A stretch of DNA of 46,610 nt from Deltaproteobacteria bacterium (GCA_016219005.1 JACRCN010000077.1:1-46610); one strand, 5' to 3'; positions 33,951-42,901 are shown, counted from the first letter of the stretch. A program made the numbers and translations. The notes: generated from the sequence alone by a model not told the origin.

Positions 33951-34775
33951 ATGAAGATTTTTATTTCGGCAGACATCGAAGGCATTGGCGGAGTGGTGCG
34001 GGGCGAGCAGTCCAGCCGGGACGCTGCGGATTATGCCCATGCCCGGAAGCTGATGACCGCCGAAGTCAATTCGGCCATCCGGGGCGCCTTTGACGGCGGG
34101 GCCACGGAGGTTGTTGTCACCGACGCCCACAGCATCGGCCTCAATCTGATCAGCGATGAAGTCGACGAGCGGGCCAAGTTGATCTTGGGCACCCCCCGGC
34201 GGCTGGGGATGATGGAGGGCGTGGATCTGGGCTGCGATGCCGCTTTTTTCCTGGGCTACCACTCCTCGGCCGGCACTGCCCAGGCCGTGATCGCCCACAG
34301 CTACCGCCGGCGGGTGGCTGAAATCAGGCTCAATGGCCGCAAAGTGGGCGAGTTCGGTTTCAACGCCGCCCTGGCCGGTCATTTCAATGTGCCGGTGATT
34401 TTGGTCAGCGGCGACGAGGCGGTTTGCGCCGAGGCCCGGGCGCTGTTGCCCCAAATCCTTGCCGCCCCCGTAAAAAAGGGGCTGGGCGCCTACGCCGCGT
34501 TGTGCCTTCACCCCAAGCAGGCGCAAGCCCTGATCCATCAATCCGCCAAACAGGCGCTGTCATCGACCGAACGGGGAGCCATGCCGTCCATCGGCCAGCC
34601 GACCGTGCTGGAGGTAAGATTCACCACGGCCTCGGCCATCGACCGCTGCCTGCGCCTGCCGGGCGCTGAACTGCGGGATGGAACGACCCTGCGGTACGAG
34701 GCCCGGGATGTTTTGGAAGCTTTTCAGGTCTTCAACGTCATGGCCGACCTGGCCGAACTGGTACCTCATATCTGA
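33951..34775 (+). CDS. M55 family D-aminopeptidase (DppA-like)
   Basis: A 274-residue metallopeptidase of family M55, whose type member is the zinc-dependent D-aminopeptidase DppA of Bacillus subtilis. Metal and catalytic positions are visible: Asp8 and Glu10 in ADIEGIGG, His60 in VVTDAHS, His104 in LGYHSSAGT, His116 in VIAHSYRR and Glu134 in GEFGFNAA. DppA forms a decameric ring and cuts D-Ala-type N-terminal residues. The gene sits between the lysine-degradation pair and a second peptide transporter, which fits processing of imported D-amino-acid peptides, for example from peptidoglycan. Ribosome site GAGGG precedes the ATG. No signal peptide: cytoplasmic. Confidence 0.93.
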   Translation: MKIFISADIEGIGGVVRGEQSSRDAADYAHARKLMTAEVNSAIRGAFDGGATEVVVTDAHSIGLNLISDEVDERAKLILGTPRRLGMMEGVDLGCDAAFFLGYHSSAGTAQAVIAHSYRRRVAEIRLNGRKVGEFGFNAALAGHFNVPVILVSGDEAVCAEARALLPQILAAPVKKGLGAYAALCLHPKQAQALIHQSAKQALSSTERGAMPSIGQPTVLEVRFTTASAIDRCLRLPGAELRDGTTLRYEARDVLEAFQVFNVMADLAELVPHI

Positions 34776-34808
34776 TGGACCCCCAACTACGGGGAAGATA
34801 CATAGCGG

Positions 34809-35801
34809 ATGCATCAGTCACAGCCAGCATTGCACGTGAAGGGGCTCAAGACCCAGTTCCGATCTTATGACGCCGTGGCCAAGGCGGTGGATGACGTTTC
34901 GCTGGATCTGTATCAGGGTGAAACCCTGGGACTGGTGGGAGAGTCCGGCTGCGGCAAAAGCGTCACGGCGCTCTCGATCATGCGGTTGATCAAAGACCCG
35001 CCTGGCCGCATCTGCGCGGAAGCGATCCGCCTGGGTGAGATCGATCTGCTCAAGCTCTCCCCGAAACAGATGCGGCAGATCCGGGGCGGCCGCATCTCGA
35101 TGATCTTTCAGGAGCCGATGACCTCCCTGAACCCGGTCTTCACCGTTGGATCCCAGATTGCCGAGATGTTCCAGACTCACCGCGGGGCAAGCGGAGGCGA
35201 GAGCCGGGAGCGCTCTGTGGAGATGCTCAAAAAAGTCCGGATGCCGGCCCCGGAAAAACGCGCCAGGGAATATCCCCACCAGCTCTCCGGCGGCATGCGC
35301 CAGCGGGCCATGATCGCCATGGCGCTTGCCTGCAACCCCGAAATCCTCATCGCCGACGAGCCGACCACCGCGCTCGACGTAACCATCCAGGCCCAGATCC
35401 TGGACTTGATGATGCGCCTGAAGGAGGAGTTCGGGGCCGCCATCATGATGATCACTCACGATCTGGGCGTCATCGCCCGGATTTCCCAGCGCATCATCGT
35501 CATGTACGCCGGCAGGATCGTCGAAGAGGGTCCCACCGCTGTTTTCTTCGAGTCTCCGGCGCACCCGTATACGCGGGGGCTGCTGAAATCCATTCCAAGG
35601 CTGGGGGAGCGCTCCCGCTTGGGGCGTACCCGGCTGCAGGAGATCAAGGGAATCGTGCCCAGCATCTTCGACGTGCCGCCCGGCTGCAGCTTCAACCCGC
35701 GCTGTTCGGAGGCCATGCCGATCTGCTCCCGGGAAGCCCCGCCGCTTTTCGATTTGGGCGATGGGCACCGCGTCCGTTGCTGGCTTTTTGCCGGCCATTG
35801 A
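34809..35801 (+). CDS. Peptide ABC transporter ATP-binding protein (DppD-like), system 2
   Basis: A 330-residue peptide-family ATPase. Walker [10 protein letters not shown]-loop [15 protein letters not shown], signature [16 protein letters not shown], Walker [13 protein letters not shown] and switch [12 protein letters not shown] are all present. The C-terminal oligopeptide extension with [19 protein letters not shown] carries the Cys typical of DppD. It starts 33 bp after the M55 peptidase gene and lies 8 bp before dppF of system 2. It is clearly paralogous to the DppD at 25682. Confidence 0.95.
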   Translation: MHQSQPALHVKGLKTQFRSYDAVAKAVDDVSLDLYQGETLGLVGESGCGKSVTALSIMRLIKDPPGRICAEAIRLGEIDLLKLSPKQMRQIRGGRISMIFQEPMTSLNPVFTVGSQIAEMFQTHRGASGGESRERSVEMLKKVRMPAPEKRAREYPHQLSGGMRQRAMIAMALACNPEILIADEPTTALDVTIQAQILDLMMRLKEEFGAAIMMITHDLGVIARISQRIIVMYAGRIVEEGPTAVFFESPAHPYTRGLLKSIPRLGERSRLGRTRLQEIKGIVPSIFDVPPGCSFNPRCSEAMPICSREAPPLFDLGDGHRVRCWLFAGH

Positions 35802-35809
35802 GGTGAATC

Positions 35810-36772
35810 GTGGCACCATTGCTGGAGGTTAAGGATCTGACGGTGCACTTTCCGGTGCGCAGGGGCCTGCTCGCCCGACAGCGCCAATATGTCCACGCCG
35901 TTGACAATGTCTCCTTCACCCTGGCCGAAGGGGAGACCCTCGGCCTGGTCGGCGAGTCCGGCTGCGGCAAGACCACGACGGGCCTGGCCGTTCTGAGACT
36001 GATCCCGTTCACGTCGGGCCAGGTTATTTTTCAGGGTCAGGACTTGAGCTCATTGAACAGGGCCGAGCTGCGCCATTTCCGCAGGCAGATGCAGATCATC
36101 TTTCAGGACCCTTATTCCTCCCTGAACCCCCGCATGACCGTCCAGCGCATCGTCAGCGACCCCCTGAAGATCCACGGCCAGGGGAACTCCCGCGAGAGGG
36201 CGGAGCGCGTCGCCTACCTCCTGGAAAAGGTCGGCCTCACCCCCGAGCAGGCCAGCCGCTATCCCCACGAGTTTTCCGGGGGACAACGGCAACGCATCGG
36301 CATCGCCCGGGCGCTGGCGCTCAGCCCCAAGCTCATCATCAGCGATGAACCGGTGTCGGCCCTCGATGTCTCGATCCAGGCCCAGATCATCAACCTGCTC
36401 ATCGACCTGCAGAAGGAATTTGCGCTTTCCTACATCCTCATCTCGCACGACCTGGCCGTCGTAGAGTACATCTGCGATCATGTGGCCGTGATGTATCTGG
36501 GTCAAATCGTCGAAACGGCCCCCTACCGTGACATTTACACCGACCCCCGGCACCCCTACACGCAGGCCCTGCTCTCGGCCGTGCCGACGTTTGATATCAG
36601 CGCCGCGTACGAAATGTCCGTCCTGGCCGGCGATGTGCCCAGCCCCATCCAGCCGCCGCCGGGCTGCCGCTTTCATCCCCGCTGCCCCATTCGCATGGAT
36701 GAATGCAACCGCATCGAACCGGCGATGAAGGAGGTGTCCCCGGGTCACTTTGCCGCCTGTCTCGCGCTGTGA
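35810..36772 (+). CDS. Peptide ABC transporter ATP-binding protein (DppF-like), system 2
   Basis: A 320-residue ATPase with a GTG start at 35810, seen from the GAGGTGA ribosome site and from the N-terminal sequence [19 protein letters not shown]. It has Walker [41 protein letters not shown], Walker [24 protein letters not shown] and the Cys-containing [19 protein letters not shown]. It belongs to the DppF type. The binding protein gene of this system follows after 360 bp with a palindromic repeat in between. Confidence 0.94.
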   Translation: MAPLLEVKDLTVHFPVRRGLLARQRQYVHAVDNVSFTLAEGETLGLVGESGCGKTTTGLAVLRLIPFTSGQVIFQGQDLSSLNRAELRHFRRQMQIIFQDPYSSLNPRMTVQRIVSDPLKIHGQGNSRERAERVAYLLEKVGLTPEQASRYPHEFSGGQRQRIGIARALALSPKLIISDEPVSALDVSIQAQIINLLIDLQKEFALSYILISHDLAVVEYICDHVAVMYLGQIVETAPYRDIYTDPRHPYTQALLSAVPTFDISAAYEMSVLAGDVPSPIQPPPGCRFHPRCPIRMDECNRIEPAMKEVSPGHFAACLAL

Positions 36773-37132
36773 CGCCGGGTCGGCCGGCGCGGCCGTGCCG
36801 GTCGCTGCCCGGCGGGAAATCCGTGGATGGGCAGCCTGTTGTGTTTGCAGGCGTATTAATATAGATGGGCTCGTAACGAGTCGATTTACAGAGGACTTTG
36901 TAAGAAGCTCCAAATTAAAATCCCCCCACCCCCTTTGCTAAAGGGGGAGTAAGAGGATCCCGGCGTCTCTCCCCCTTTGGAAAAGGGGGCCGGGGGGATT
37001 TCGTTCCACTGTTAGGATAGCGCAACGCGCCATAACCGGCTTTTTGCGAAGTCGTCAATATAGCGTTTCACATCCGAATCGGAAGCGGGTGGTTGCGTAA
37101 GGTCCGTTAACTTAAACGAAAGGAAGGTAACT
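36773..37132. other. Intergenic region between dppF and binding protein gene, system 2
   Basis: No gene is seen. The stretch holds the palindromic repeat at 36916-37003 and, at the right end, a ribosome site (GAAAGGAAGG) for the next gene. Part of this region probably carries a promoter for the binding protein gene, because transcription from dppF would meet the large hairpin. Confidence 0.5.
36916..37003. repeat. Nested palindromic repeat with CCCCCTTT / AAAGGGGG arms
   Basis: An outer pair (AAAATCCCCCC at the left, GGGGGGATTT at the right) encloses two smaller palindromes: ACCCCCTTTGCTAAAGGGGG and CCCCCTTTGGAAAAGGGGG. Together they can fold as a cruciform or a double hairpin. This looks like a dispersed palindromic repeat. 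Confidence 0.72.
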
Positions 37133-38671
37133 ATGCGCATCAAGACTGTGATCAGTTGCATCGGTTTGATCCTGGCGTTGTGCGGTGGTTTCATCGCCGC
37201 CGAGCCCTCGTTCGCGGCTCCGGCCCTGGTCGTCGCGGTCGAGTCGGCGCCGAGGTCGATGAACCCCCACAGCGAAAACGGCGATGCCACTCTGGGCCCT
37301 ATGACCAACATTTTCGACGGCCTGATGCAGAGGCAAAAATCGGACGGCAAAATCGTGCCCGCCCTGGCTGAAAAGTACGAGCACCCGGATCCGCTGACCT
37401 GGAAGTTCTACCTGCGCAAGGGCGTCAAGTTCCACAACGGCAACCCTTTCACCGCCGCCGACGTCAAGTACACGTTTGAGCGTCTGACCAACCCCGAGGT
37501 ATCCCAGTTCGTCAACGACGGCAAGGCGATCGCCTCCATCGAAACGCCGGACGATTACACGGTCATCGTCAAGACCAAGGACCCGATCCCCTGGTTCATC
37601 GACAACATGCACCAGGTCTTCATCATGGACAAAGAGTCCTCCGAGTCGCGCTCCGAAGGCGATATCGGGGTTGCCCCCATCGGTACCGGCGCCTACAAGG
37701 TGACCGAGTATGTCAAGGGGTCCCATCTGAAGCTGGAAGCCAACCCCAACTACTGGGAAGGGGCGCCGCCGATCAAGAATGTGGAGATGAAGTTCATCAC
37801 CGAGCCGTCCACCCGGTTTGCCGCCCTGGCCTCGGGCCAGGCCGAGCTGATCAACGGCGTGCCGGTGGAGCTGATCGACAAGGTCAAGGAAAACAAAAAC
37901 CTCGAAGTCATGCGCCGGCCGGCCCGCCGGGCCATCTTCCTGGTGGTGACCAACCGGCCGGGCACGCCCACCGCCGACCCGCGCGTGCGCAAGGCCATGT
38001 CCATGGCCATCAACGAGGACGAGATCATCAAGAAACTGATGCGCGGGCAAGCGTCGGCCGCATCCCAGATGGTCGACCCGCCCACCGTGGGCTACAGCCC
38101 CGACATCAAGCGGCTGGCGTATAACCCGCAGGAGGCCCTGAAGCTGTTGAAGGAAGCCGGTTTGGAGAAAGGCTTCGAGATCACCCTGGCGGGTCCGAAC
38201 GACCGCTATGTGATGGACAAGCAGATCTGCGAGGCAGTGGCCAAGTACCTGGCCAAGGTCGGCATAAAAGTGAATCTGGACGTCAAGCCCAAGTCCATCT
38301 ACTTCACCGAGGTGATGGAGAACAAGCACGACTTTTACATGATGGGCTGGTTCGACGGGACCTATTCCGGTGCCCGCACCTTCTTCCGCCACCTGCACTC
38401 GATCGACAAGAACGCGGGCTACGGTGACTGGAACGGCTCGCGCTCCTCGGACAAGGACATCGACCAGGTGCTCGAGAAGACCAACCAGATCGTCGACAAG
38501 ACCCAGTACGTCAAGACCCTCCAGGAAGCCAACAAGATGGCCATGGAGCGCGTCCGCGTGATTCCGCTGCACTACCAGATGGACCTCTACGCGGTGGCCA
38601 AGAAAAACGGCCTGCAGTTCACCCCGCGGCCCGACCAGTGGTTCGTTTTCAAGGACATGTCGAAAAAGTAA
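37133..38671 (+). CDS. Peptide ABC transporter substrate-binding protein (family 5), system 2
   Basis: A 512-residue family 5 solute-binding protein. The signal peptide MRIKTVISCIGLILALCGGFIAAEPSFA ends near residue 28; the mature protein has PRSMNPHSENGDATLGPMTNIFDGLM, KFYLRKGVKFHNGNPFTAADVKYTFERL (the family signature), GTGAYKVTEYVKGSHL and FRHLHSIDKNAGYGDWN. It feeds the system 2 permeases. It differs clearly from the binding protein of system 1, so the two transporters probably have different ligands. Confidence 0.94.
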   Translation: MRIKTVISCIGLILALCGGFIAAEPSFAAPALVVAVESAPRSMNPHSENGDATLGPMTNIFDGLMQRQKSDGKIVPALAEKYEHPDPLTWKFYLRKGVKFHNGNPFTAADVKYTFERLTNPEVSQFVNDGKAIASIETPDDYTVIVKTKDPIPWFIDNMHQVFIMDKESSESRSEGDIGVAPIGTGAYKVTEYVKGSHLKLEANPNYWEGAPPIKNVEMKFITEPSTRFAALASGQAELINGVPVELIDKVKENKNLEVMRRPARRAIFLVVTNRPGTPTADPRVRKAMSMAINEDEIIKKLMRGQASAASQMVDPPTVGYSPDIKRLAYNPQEALKLLKEAGLEKGFEITLAGPNDRYVMDKQICEAVAKYLAKVGIKVNLDVKPKSIYFTEVMENKHDFYMMGWFDGTYSGARTFFRHLHSIDKNAGYGDWNGSRSSDKDIDQVLEKTNQIVDKTQYVKTLQEANKMAMERVRVIPLHYQMDLYAVAKKNGLQFTPRPDQWFVFKDMSKK

Positions 38672-38676
38672 ACCCA

Positions 38677-38708
38677 CGGGGGAAACCCGCTTCGGCGGGT
38701 TTCCCCCG
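38677..38708 (+). terminator. Strong hairpin with TTCG loop after the system 2 binding protein gene
   Basis: A 14 bp perfect stem (CGGGGGAAACCCGC 38677-38690 with GCGGGTTTCCCCCG 38695-38708) is closed by a TTCG tetraloop, a very stable structure. It lies 5 bp after the stop and 27 bp before the next permease start. It lacks a T-run, so it may work as a 3'-end stabiliser or a partial terminator. Confidence 0.78.
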
Positions 38709-38734
38709 CAACGTCTGACTCAGTTGCCCGGCCC

Positions 38735-39703
38735 ATGCTCACGTACCTGACGCGCCGCCTCATCCAGGGAGTCATCGTCCTTCTGGCGGTCTCCTTTGTG
38801 TGCTTCATCATTTTTCGCTACATGGGAGACCCGGTCATTTCCATGGCCGGGCAGTATGCCACGGCGGCCGAGCGCGACGAGATCCGCAAGATCTTCGGTC
38901 TGGATCAGCCGCCCTATGTCCAGTACTGGCGATTCCTGACCAACGCGCTGCGCGGCAACTTCGGCATCTCCTACGAGACGCGGCTGCCGGCGCTGGGCCT
39001 GATCGTGGAGCGGATACCGGCCTCGGCGGAGCTGGCCGCCTCGGCCATGGTCTTTGCTTTCACGGTCGGCGTGGGGCTGGGGGTTCTGGTGTCCGCCAAC
39101 CCCCGGGCCTGGCTGAGCCGGGCGGTCATGGCCGGCTCGCTCGGCGGTATTTCGATCCCCACGTTCCTGATCGGTATCGTCCTGATCATGGTGTTTGCCG
39201 TCCAGCTGGGAATCCTGCCGCCCTTCGGCCGTGGAGAGACGGTTAAACTCGGAAATTGGTGGAGCACCAATTTCCTCAGCCTGGACGGCCTGGAGCACCT
39301 TATCCTGCCGGCCTTCACCCTCGGCATGTACCAGTTGGCCGTGCTGTTGCGGCTCACCCGCTCGGGCATGCGCGAGGTGCTCACCACCGAGTACATCAAG
39401 ACCGCCTGGGCCAAAGGGCTCTCACCGGCCCGGGTGGTGTTCAAGCATGCGCTGCGCAATGTGCTGATTCCGGTGGTCACCGTGGCCGGGCTGCAATTCG
39501 GCGACCTCATCGCCTTCTCGCTGGTGACCGAAACCATCTTCCAGTGGCCGGGGCTGGGCAACCTGCTGCTCACCTCCCTTTACGAATCCGACCAGCCGGT
39601 CATCGTCACCTATATTTCCCTGGTAGCGGTGTTCATTCTGACCATCAACATCATTGTCGACCTGCTCTACGCGCTCCTGAACCCCAAGATCCGGTACGGA
39701 TAA
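38735..39703 (+). CDS. Peptide ABC transporter permease (DppB-like), system 2
   Basis: A 322-residue DppB-type permease: N-terminal helix, then FRYMGDPVISMAGQYATAAERDEIRKIFGLDQPPYVQYWRFL, a periplasmic domain, five helices and the coupling loop LTTEYIKTAWAKGLSPARVVFKHALRNVLIPVV. It ends LNPKIRYG as many DppB proteins do. The next permease starts 10 bp downstream. The coding region is GC-rich and typical of the core genes. Confidence 0.95.
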   Translation: MLTYLTRRLIQGVIVLLAVSFVCFIIFRYMGDPVISMAGQYATAAERDEIRKIFGLDQPPYVQYWRFLTNALRGNFGISYETRLPALGLIVERIPASAELAASAMVFAFTVGVGLGVLVSANPRAWLSRAVMAGSLGGISIPTFLIGIVLIMVFAVQLGILPPFGRGETVKLGNWWSTNFLSLDGLEHLILPAFTLGMYQLAVLLRLTRSGMREVLTTEYIKTAWAKGLSPARVVFKHALRNVLIPVVTVAGLQFGDLIAFSLVTETIFQWPGLGNLLLTSLYESDQPVIVTYISLVAVFILTINIIVDLLYALLNPKIRYG

Positions 39704-39713
39704 GCGACGCCCC

Positions 39714-40595
39714 ATGTCCCAGCGCAAAAACCGTTTCCTCTATGATTTCTTCCGCGACCCCGCGGCCATCCTGGGCGCGGCCATCATGATCGTGTTCACC
39801 GCCGCTGCCCTTCTGGCGCCGCTCATCGCCCCCCACGACCCGTATGACCTGAAAACAGTGGAACTCGGCGACTCCCTCAAACCCCCGGCCTGGGAAGAAG
39901 ACGGCGACCCCGAATTCCTGCTGGGAACCGACGACCAGGGCCGGGACATCCTGAGCACCATCATCTACGGCCTGCGCACCTCACTGACCGTGGGATTCAG
40001 CGTCATGCTGCTGGCCGGCACTTTCGGGGTGATCATCGGGTTGTTGGCCGGCTACTACGGCGGCATCCTGGATGCCGTCACCATGCGCACGGCCGACACC
40101 GTGTTTGCGTTCTCCACCACGCTCCTGGCCATTCTGTTCCTGGGCCTTTTCAAGCAAAGCGGCGTGGGGATCGTCATCCTGGCCATCTGCATCGCCGACT
40201 GGGTTCGCTATGCCCGAACCATGCGGGCGAGTGTCCTGGAAGTGCGGGAGGAGGCGTACATCACGGCCGCCAAAGCCACCGGCGCGAACGACTTCCATCT
40301 CCTGCTCATCCATCTTCTGCCCAACGCCCTGCCGCCCATCTTTGTCATCATGGCCGTGGACCTGGCCGCCATCATCATGCTGGAAGCGACCCTGAGTTTT
40401 CTGGGCGTGGGGGTCCCCATCACCAAACCTTCGCTCGGGATGATGATCGCAAGCGGCAAGAACTACATCTATGCCGGGAACTGGTGGCTGATTGTCTTTC
40501 CGGGTGCAACACTGGTTCTTTTCGTTCTGGGCCTCAACCTGCTTGCCGACTGGCTGCGCGAAGAACTCAATCCCAGAATCCAGCGCAGCCGGTAA
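39714..40595 (+). CDS. Peptide ABC transporter permease (DppC-like), system 2
   Basis: A 293-residue DppC-type permease. It has FLLGTDDQGRDILSTIIYGLRTSLTVGF, the coupling loop REEAYITAAKATGANDFHLLLIHLLPNALPPI and EATLSFLGVGVPITKPSLGMMI. It ends the long plus-strand peptide block. A GC-rich hairpin lies 9 bp after its stop. With DppB it forms the channel of system 2. Confidence 0.95.
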   Translation: MSQRKNRFLYDFFRDPAAILGAAIMIVFTAAALLAPLIAPHDPYDLKTVELGDSLKPPAWEEDGDPEFLLGTDDQGRDILSTIIYGLRTSLTVGFSVMLLAGTFGVIIGLLAGYYGGILDAVTMRTADTVFAFSTTLLAILFLGLFKQSGVGIVILAICIADWVRYARTMRASVLEVREEAYITAAKATGANDFHLLLIHLLPNALPPIFVIMAVDLAAIIMLEATLSFLGVGVPITKPSLGMMIASGKNYIYAGNWWLIVFPGATLVLFVLGLNLLADWLREELNPRIQRSR

Positions 40596-40604
40596 CGGCA
40601 GGCG

Positions 40605-40623
40605 CCCCGCTGCGGCAGCGGGG
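40605..40623 (+). terminator. Hairpin closing the peptide transporter operon
   Basis: CCCCGCTG (40605-40612) pairs with CAGCGGGG (40616-40623) around a 3-base loop. A T-run is missing, so it is a weak terminator candidate placed 9 bp after the last stop. Confidence 0.55.
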
Positions 40624-41234
40624 GATGGCATTTGCCTGACCGTAACGTCGGGTTTTGAACCTGCAATTTCGCTTCGATCTTTGCTCTCTGATCTCCGCCA
40701 CAATCCGCTTGCCTTTTCCAAACCCTCATTATAGCCTATGCGTGCTTTCCCCTCTCCGATCCATTAACCCTTCGGCCTCCGGCAAGGGGTTCGCCTCAAG
40801 GTGGTGTCATGCAGAACGCAAGCACCGTCCTCCGTCCGCGACCATCCCGATTCCAGCCCGCAGCCTCATCCCCGTCGAGTGATGCCCGCTCATGGGTTAC
40901 AAGAACAAAACTGCAAGTTGCCGTGTGCGCACCATCACAGTCAGTGCACCCCGCAGACCTGTGGACATTTGGAGGCGTAGATATCGCCGAACTTCATCGA
41001 GGATCTTCGGGTGGTTTGAATCATTACTCGACAGGGGACCAAGCATGCACCTTCCTTATCAAGGCCTTCGGCGATGAATGGCTGATAACACGCATAGGGG
41101 AAAATGCCCGAAAACCAACTTGATATCAAATTATCAGGGCGAAATGCCAACTTAATAACGGTGGTTATGCGACAGCGGTTGTCCGCCGAGGGGATGCCCG
41201 GTGGTGAGCGCTGCGAGGGCAGGAGGACCGAGGT
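40624..41234. other. Intergenic border of the accessory region
   Basis: About 600 bp without a convincing gene. A frame at 40809-41123 (104 codons) has a patchy translation without a family match, though its last 35 codons look more protein-like than the rest, so it may be a gene remnant. This stretch marks the change from GC-rich core genes to lower-GC accessory DNA. Confidence 0.5.
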
Positions 41235-41603
41235 ATGGTGTCGGAGTTGCATCGCCTGAGTGAGCGTTGGTTTCAGGCGTGGCTGGATAAGGACGCCGCG
41301 ACCGTGGAACGGCTGGCGGCCGAGGACTACCTCTACGTTGCCCCGAGCGGGTTGACCCTCGATCGTCAGGCCATCCTGGCGGTCATCCGTTCTCCGAGCT
41401 ATCGGCTCGATCATGGCACGCGCACCGAGGTCGTTGTCCGCGCCGTGGGCCAGGATGCGGGCGTGGTGCGGCACCACTATCAGGGTGCTGGCTCATTCGA
41501 GGGCACTTCCTTCACGGATGACCAGCGGTGTGTCATGGTCTGGGAGAGACACGCCGGCGAATGGCGACTCGTGATGGAGCAATGCTCCTTCAGCAGCAAG
41601 TAG
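41235..41603 (+). CDS. NTF2-like / DUF4440 family protein
   Basis: A 122-residue protein of the SnoaL/NTF2-like fold. LSERWFQAWLDKDAATVERLAAEDYLYVAPSG is the typical first helix-strand unit, followed by AVIRSPSYRLDHG, VRHHYQGAGSFEGTSFTDDQRCVMVWERHAGEWRLVMEQCS. DUF4440 proteins are small cone-shaped folds with varied roles (isomerase, hydrolase or ligand binding). The start follows AGGAGGACCGAGGT. The stop is TAG. An attC-like site follows 35 bp later, so the gene may be an integron cassette. Proteins of this fold are common in cassettes. No catalytic residues can be assigned. Confidence 0.86.
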   Translation: MVSELHRLSERWFQAWLDKDAATVERLAAEDYLYVAPSGLTLDRQAILAVIRSPSYRLDHGTRTEVVVRAVGQDAGVVRHHYQGAGSFEGTSFTDDQRCVMVWERHAGEWRLVMEQCSFSSK

Positions 41604-41638
41604 GGCGCATACTGCCCGGCTTGGCGGCGGGGTATCAC

Positions 41639-41735
41639 GCCGAACCAGCCGCTGCACCTGACCGCGGCGGCATGGCGGCTTTCCGGGGCTCACTGTCTCA
41701 TCAGCCGCCGCGGCAGGTGAGCTTGGTCGTTAGCC
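41639..41735 (+). other. attC-like site 1 (integron recombination site)
   Basis: An imperfect inverted repeat of 97 bp ending at GTTAGCC (41729-41735). The left arm has GCCGAAC (41639-41645) and CACCTGACCGCGGCGGC; the right arm has the complement with one base missing (an extrahelical A), then a GGTCGTTAG end. Simple sites at both ends, two stem boxes and extrahelical bases are the attC design. The left end deviates from the consensus RYYYAAC at one position. Confidence 0.6.
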
Positions 41736-41910
41736 TGCGAGGGAGCACGCCGTGCCTGTATTTCGACTTGGTAGGGATTCAGAAGGACGAATTCTTCAGG
41801 CCCCAGAATCTGGCATGGGATACCAAATCATTCGGTATCGGGCGGAGTTGCTGGTTGTGCTCAACGCGTCGCTTGTCTTGGATCAATGTCAGTTATGCCG
41901 CGTACTATAA

Positions 41911-42384
41911 TCGCAAGCGAAGAGAAACTGCCGGGATTTCGTTGAATCGGTTCGGAATGAAAAGATTGAAAATCCTTCCAATGATACTGTAGGTGGGGTT
42001 ATTCTGGGTGGCGCTGATTTCGTGAACTGGATTAAGCAGGAATTTTTAAATAAGGATTCAGATAGTAAAGAAAGGCCCCAACTTAGAAGTCTGAAACCCA
42101 GGCTTACGCCAGAGGACCTGATAGCTGTTGTTTGTGAAGAGTTTGACTGTGAGCGTGAGACAGTTTTAAGAAAAGGTAGAAAGAGGAATCTTGCCCGAGA
42201 TTTGGCTATTTATCTCAGCCGGGAAATGACAGGAGAAAGCGGAGTCGCCTTAGGCCGCTATTTCGGTGGCATATCCGGAGCGGGTATTGTAGTCAGGTAT
42301 AATCATATCGCCAATAAGATTGAATCCGATCGCAAACTGAAAGCGCGGATTAATAGAATCAGGAAGAAAATAATTAATATTTAA
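41911..42384 (+). pseudogene. C-terminal fragment of a RAYT (REP-associated tyrosine transposase, Y1_Tnp)
   Basis: An open stretch of about 157 codons begins after a TAA at 41908-41910 and has no proper start. It reads CRDFVESVRNEKIENPS, then GGVILGGADFVNWIKQEF, and ends with a DnaA-C-like helical domain (RLTPEDLIAVVCEEFDCERETVL... GISGAGIVVRYNHIANKIESD). This is the C-terminal half of RAYT proteins with a DnaA-type HTH. The N-terminal catalytic part with HUH and Tyr is missing here. A GTG start at 42022 could produce a 120-residue piece, but the fragment is probably dead. A related N-terminal fragment lies at 45316. Confidence 0.75.
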
Positions 42385-42436
42385 GATGCGACCCTCGATC
42401 CTAATCCTCGCTTCCAAACCTACATAGGAGGGAAAA

Positions 42437-42901
42437 ATGAAGAATATAAAAATGGTGATTGCGTTTATGGCGTTCGTGGTAGCCACAGCTTTTGCCCCGA
42501 TTGCATCGGCGCAACAAGCAAGTACGACCCCCCTCTATGAACGATTAGGCGGCCTCAAGGGCATCACGGTAGTCGTTGATGACTTCATCAACCGGCTCCT
42601 GATGAATAAGGAGCTGAACAAGAATCCCGCCATTAACGCAGGCCGCAAGAGATCCCCTGCGCCTTATCTTAAGTTCCAGGTATCACAATTGGTCTGCGAG
42701 TTGGCCGGCGGTCCGTGCAAATACACAGGAAAGGCGATGAAGGAATCACATACTCATTTGAACATCAGCGAGAAAGAGTGGGACTTGATGGCCAAGGAGT
42801 TCCAGAAATCCCTGAACAAATTTAAAGTCCCGGCGGCCGAACAGAAGGAGCTGTTCGATATGGTCGGCAAAACGAAAGCGGACATAGTCGTTAGGAGGTA
42901 G
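42437..42901 (+). CDS. Exported group 1 truncated haemoglobin
   Basis: A 154-residue protein with a Sec signal (MKNIKMVIAFMAFVVATAFAPIASA, cleavage before QQ at about residue 26) and a globin of the truncated group 1 type: PLYERLGGLKGITVVVDDFINRLL, then a proximal-His region KESHTHLNISEKEWDLM and a terminal helix. Truncated haemoglobins bind O2, NO or other small ligands and may detoxify NO. An exported form would act in the periplasm. The start has AGGAGGG at good spacing. TAG stop. An attC-like site follows 6 bp after the stop, so the gene fits a cassette. Heme ligation is inferred. Confidence 0.9.
   Translation: MKNIKMVIAFMAFVVATAFAPIASAQQASTTPLYERLGGLKGITVVVDDFINRLLMNKELNKNPAINAGRKRSPAPYLKFQVSQLVCELAGGPCKYTGKAMKESHTHLNISEKEWDLMAKEFQKSLNKFKVPAAEQKELFDMVGKTKADIVVRR

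Noticed and set aside
41130-41190. GTTATGC-containing inverted repeat before the NTF2-like gene as an attC site
   Set aside because: The core does not fit GTTRRRY and only a 5 bp stem could be found.
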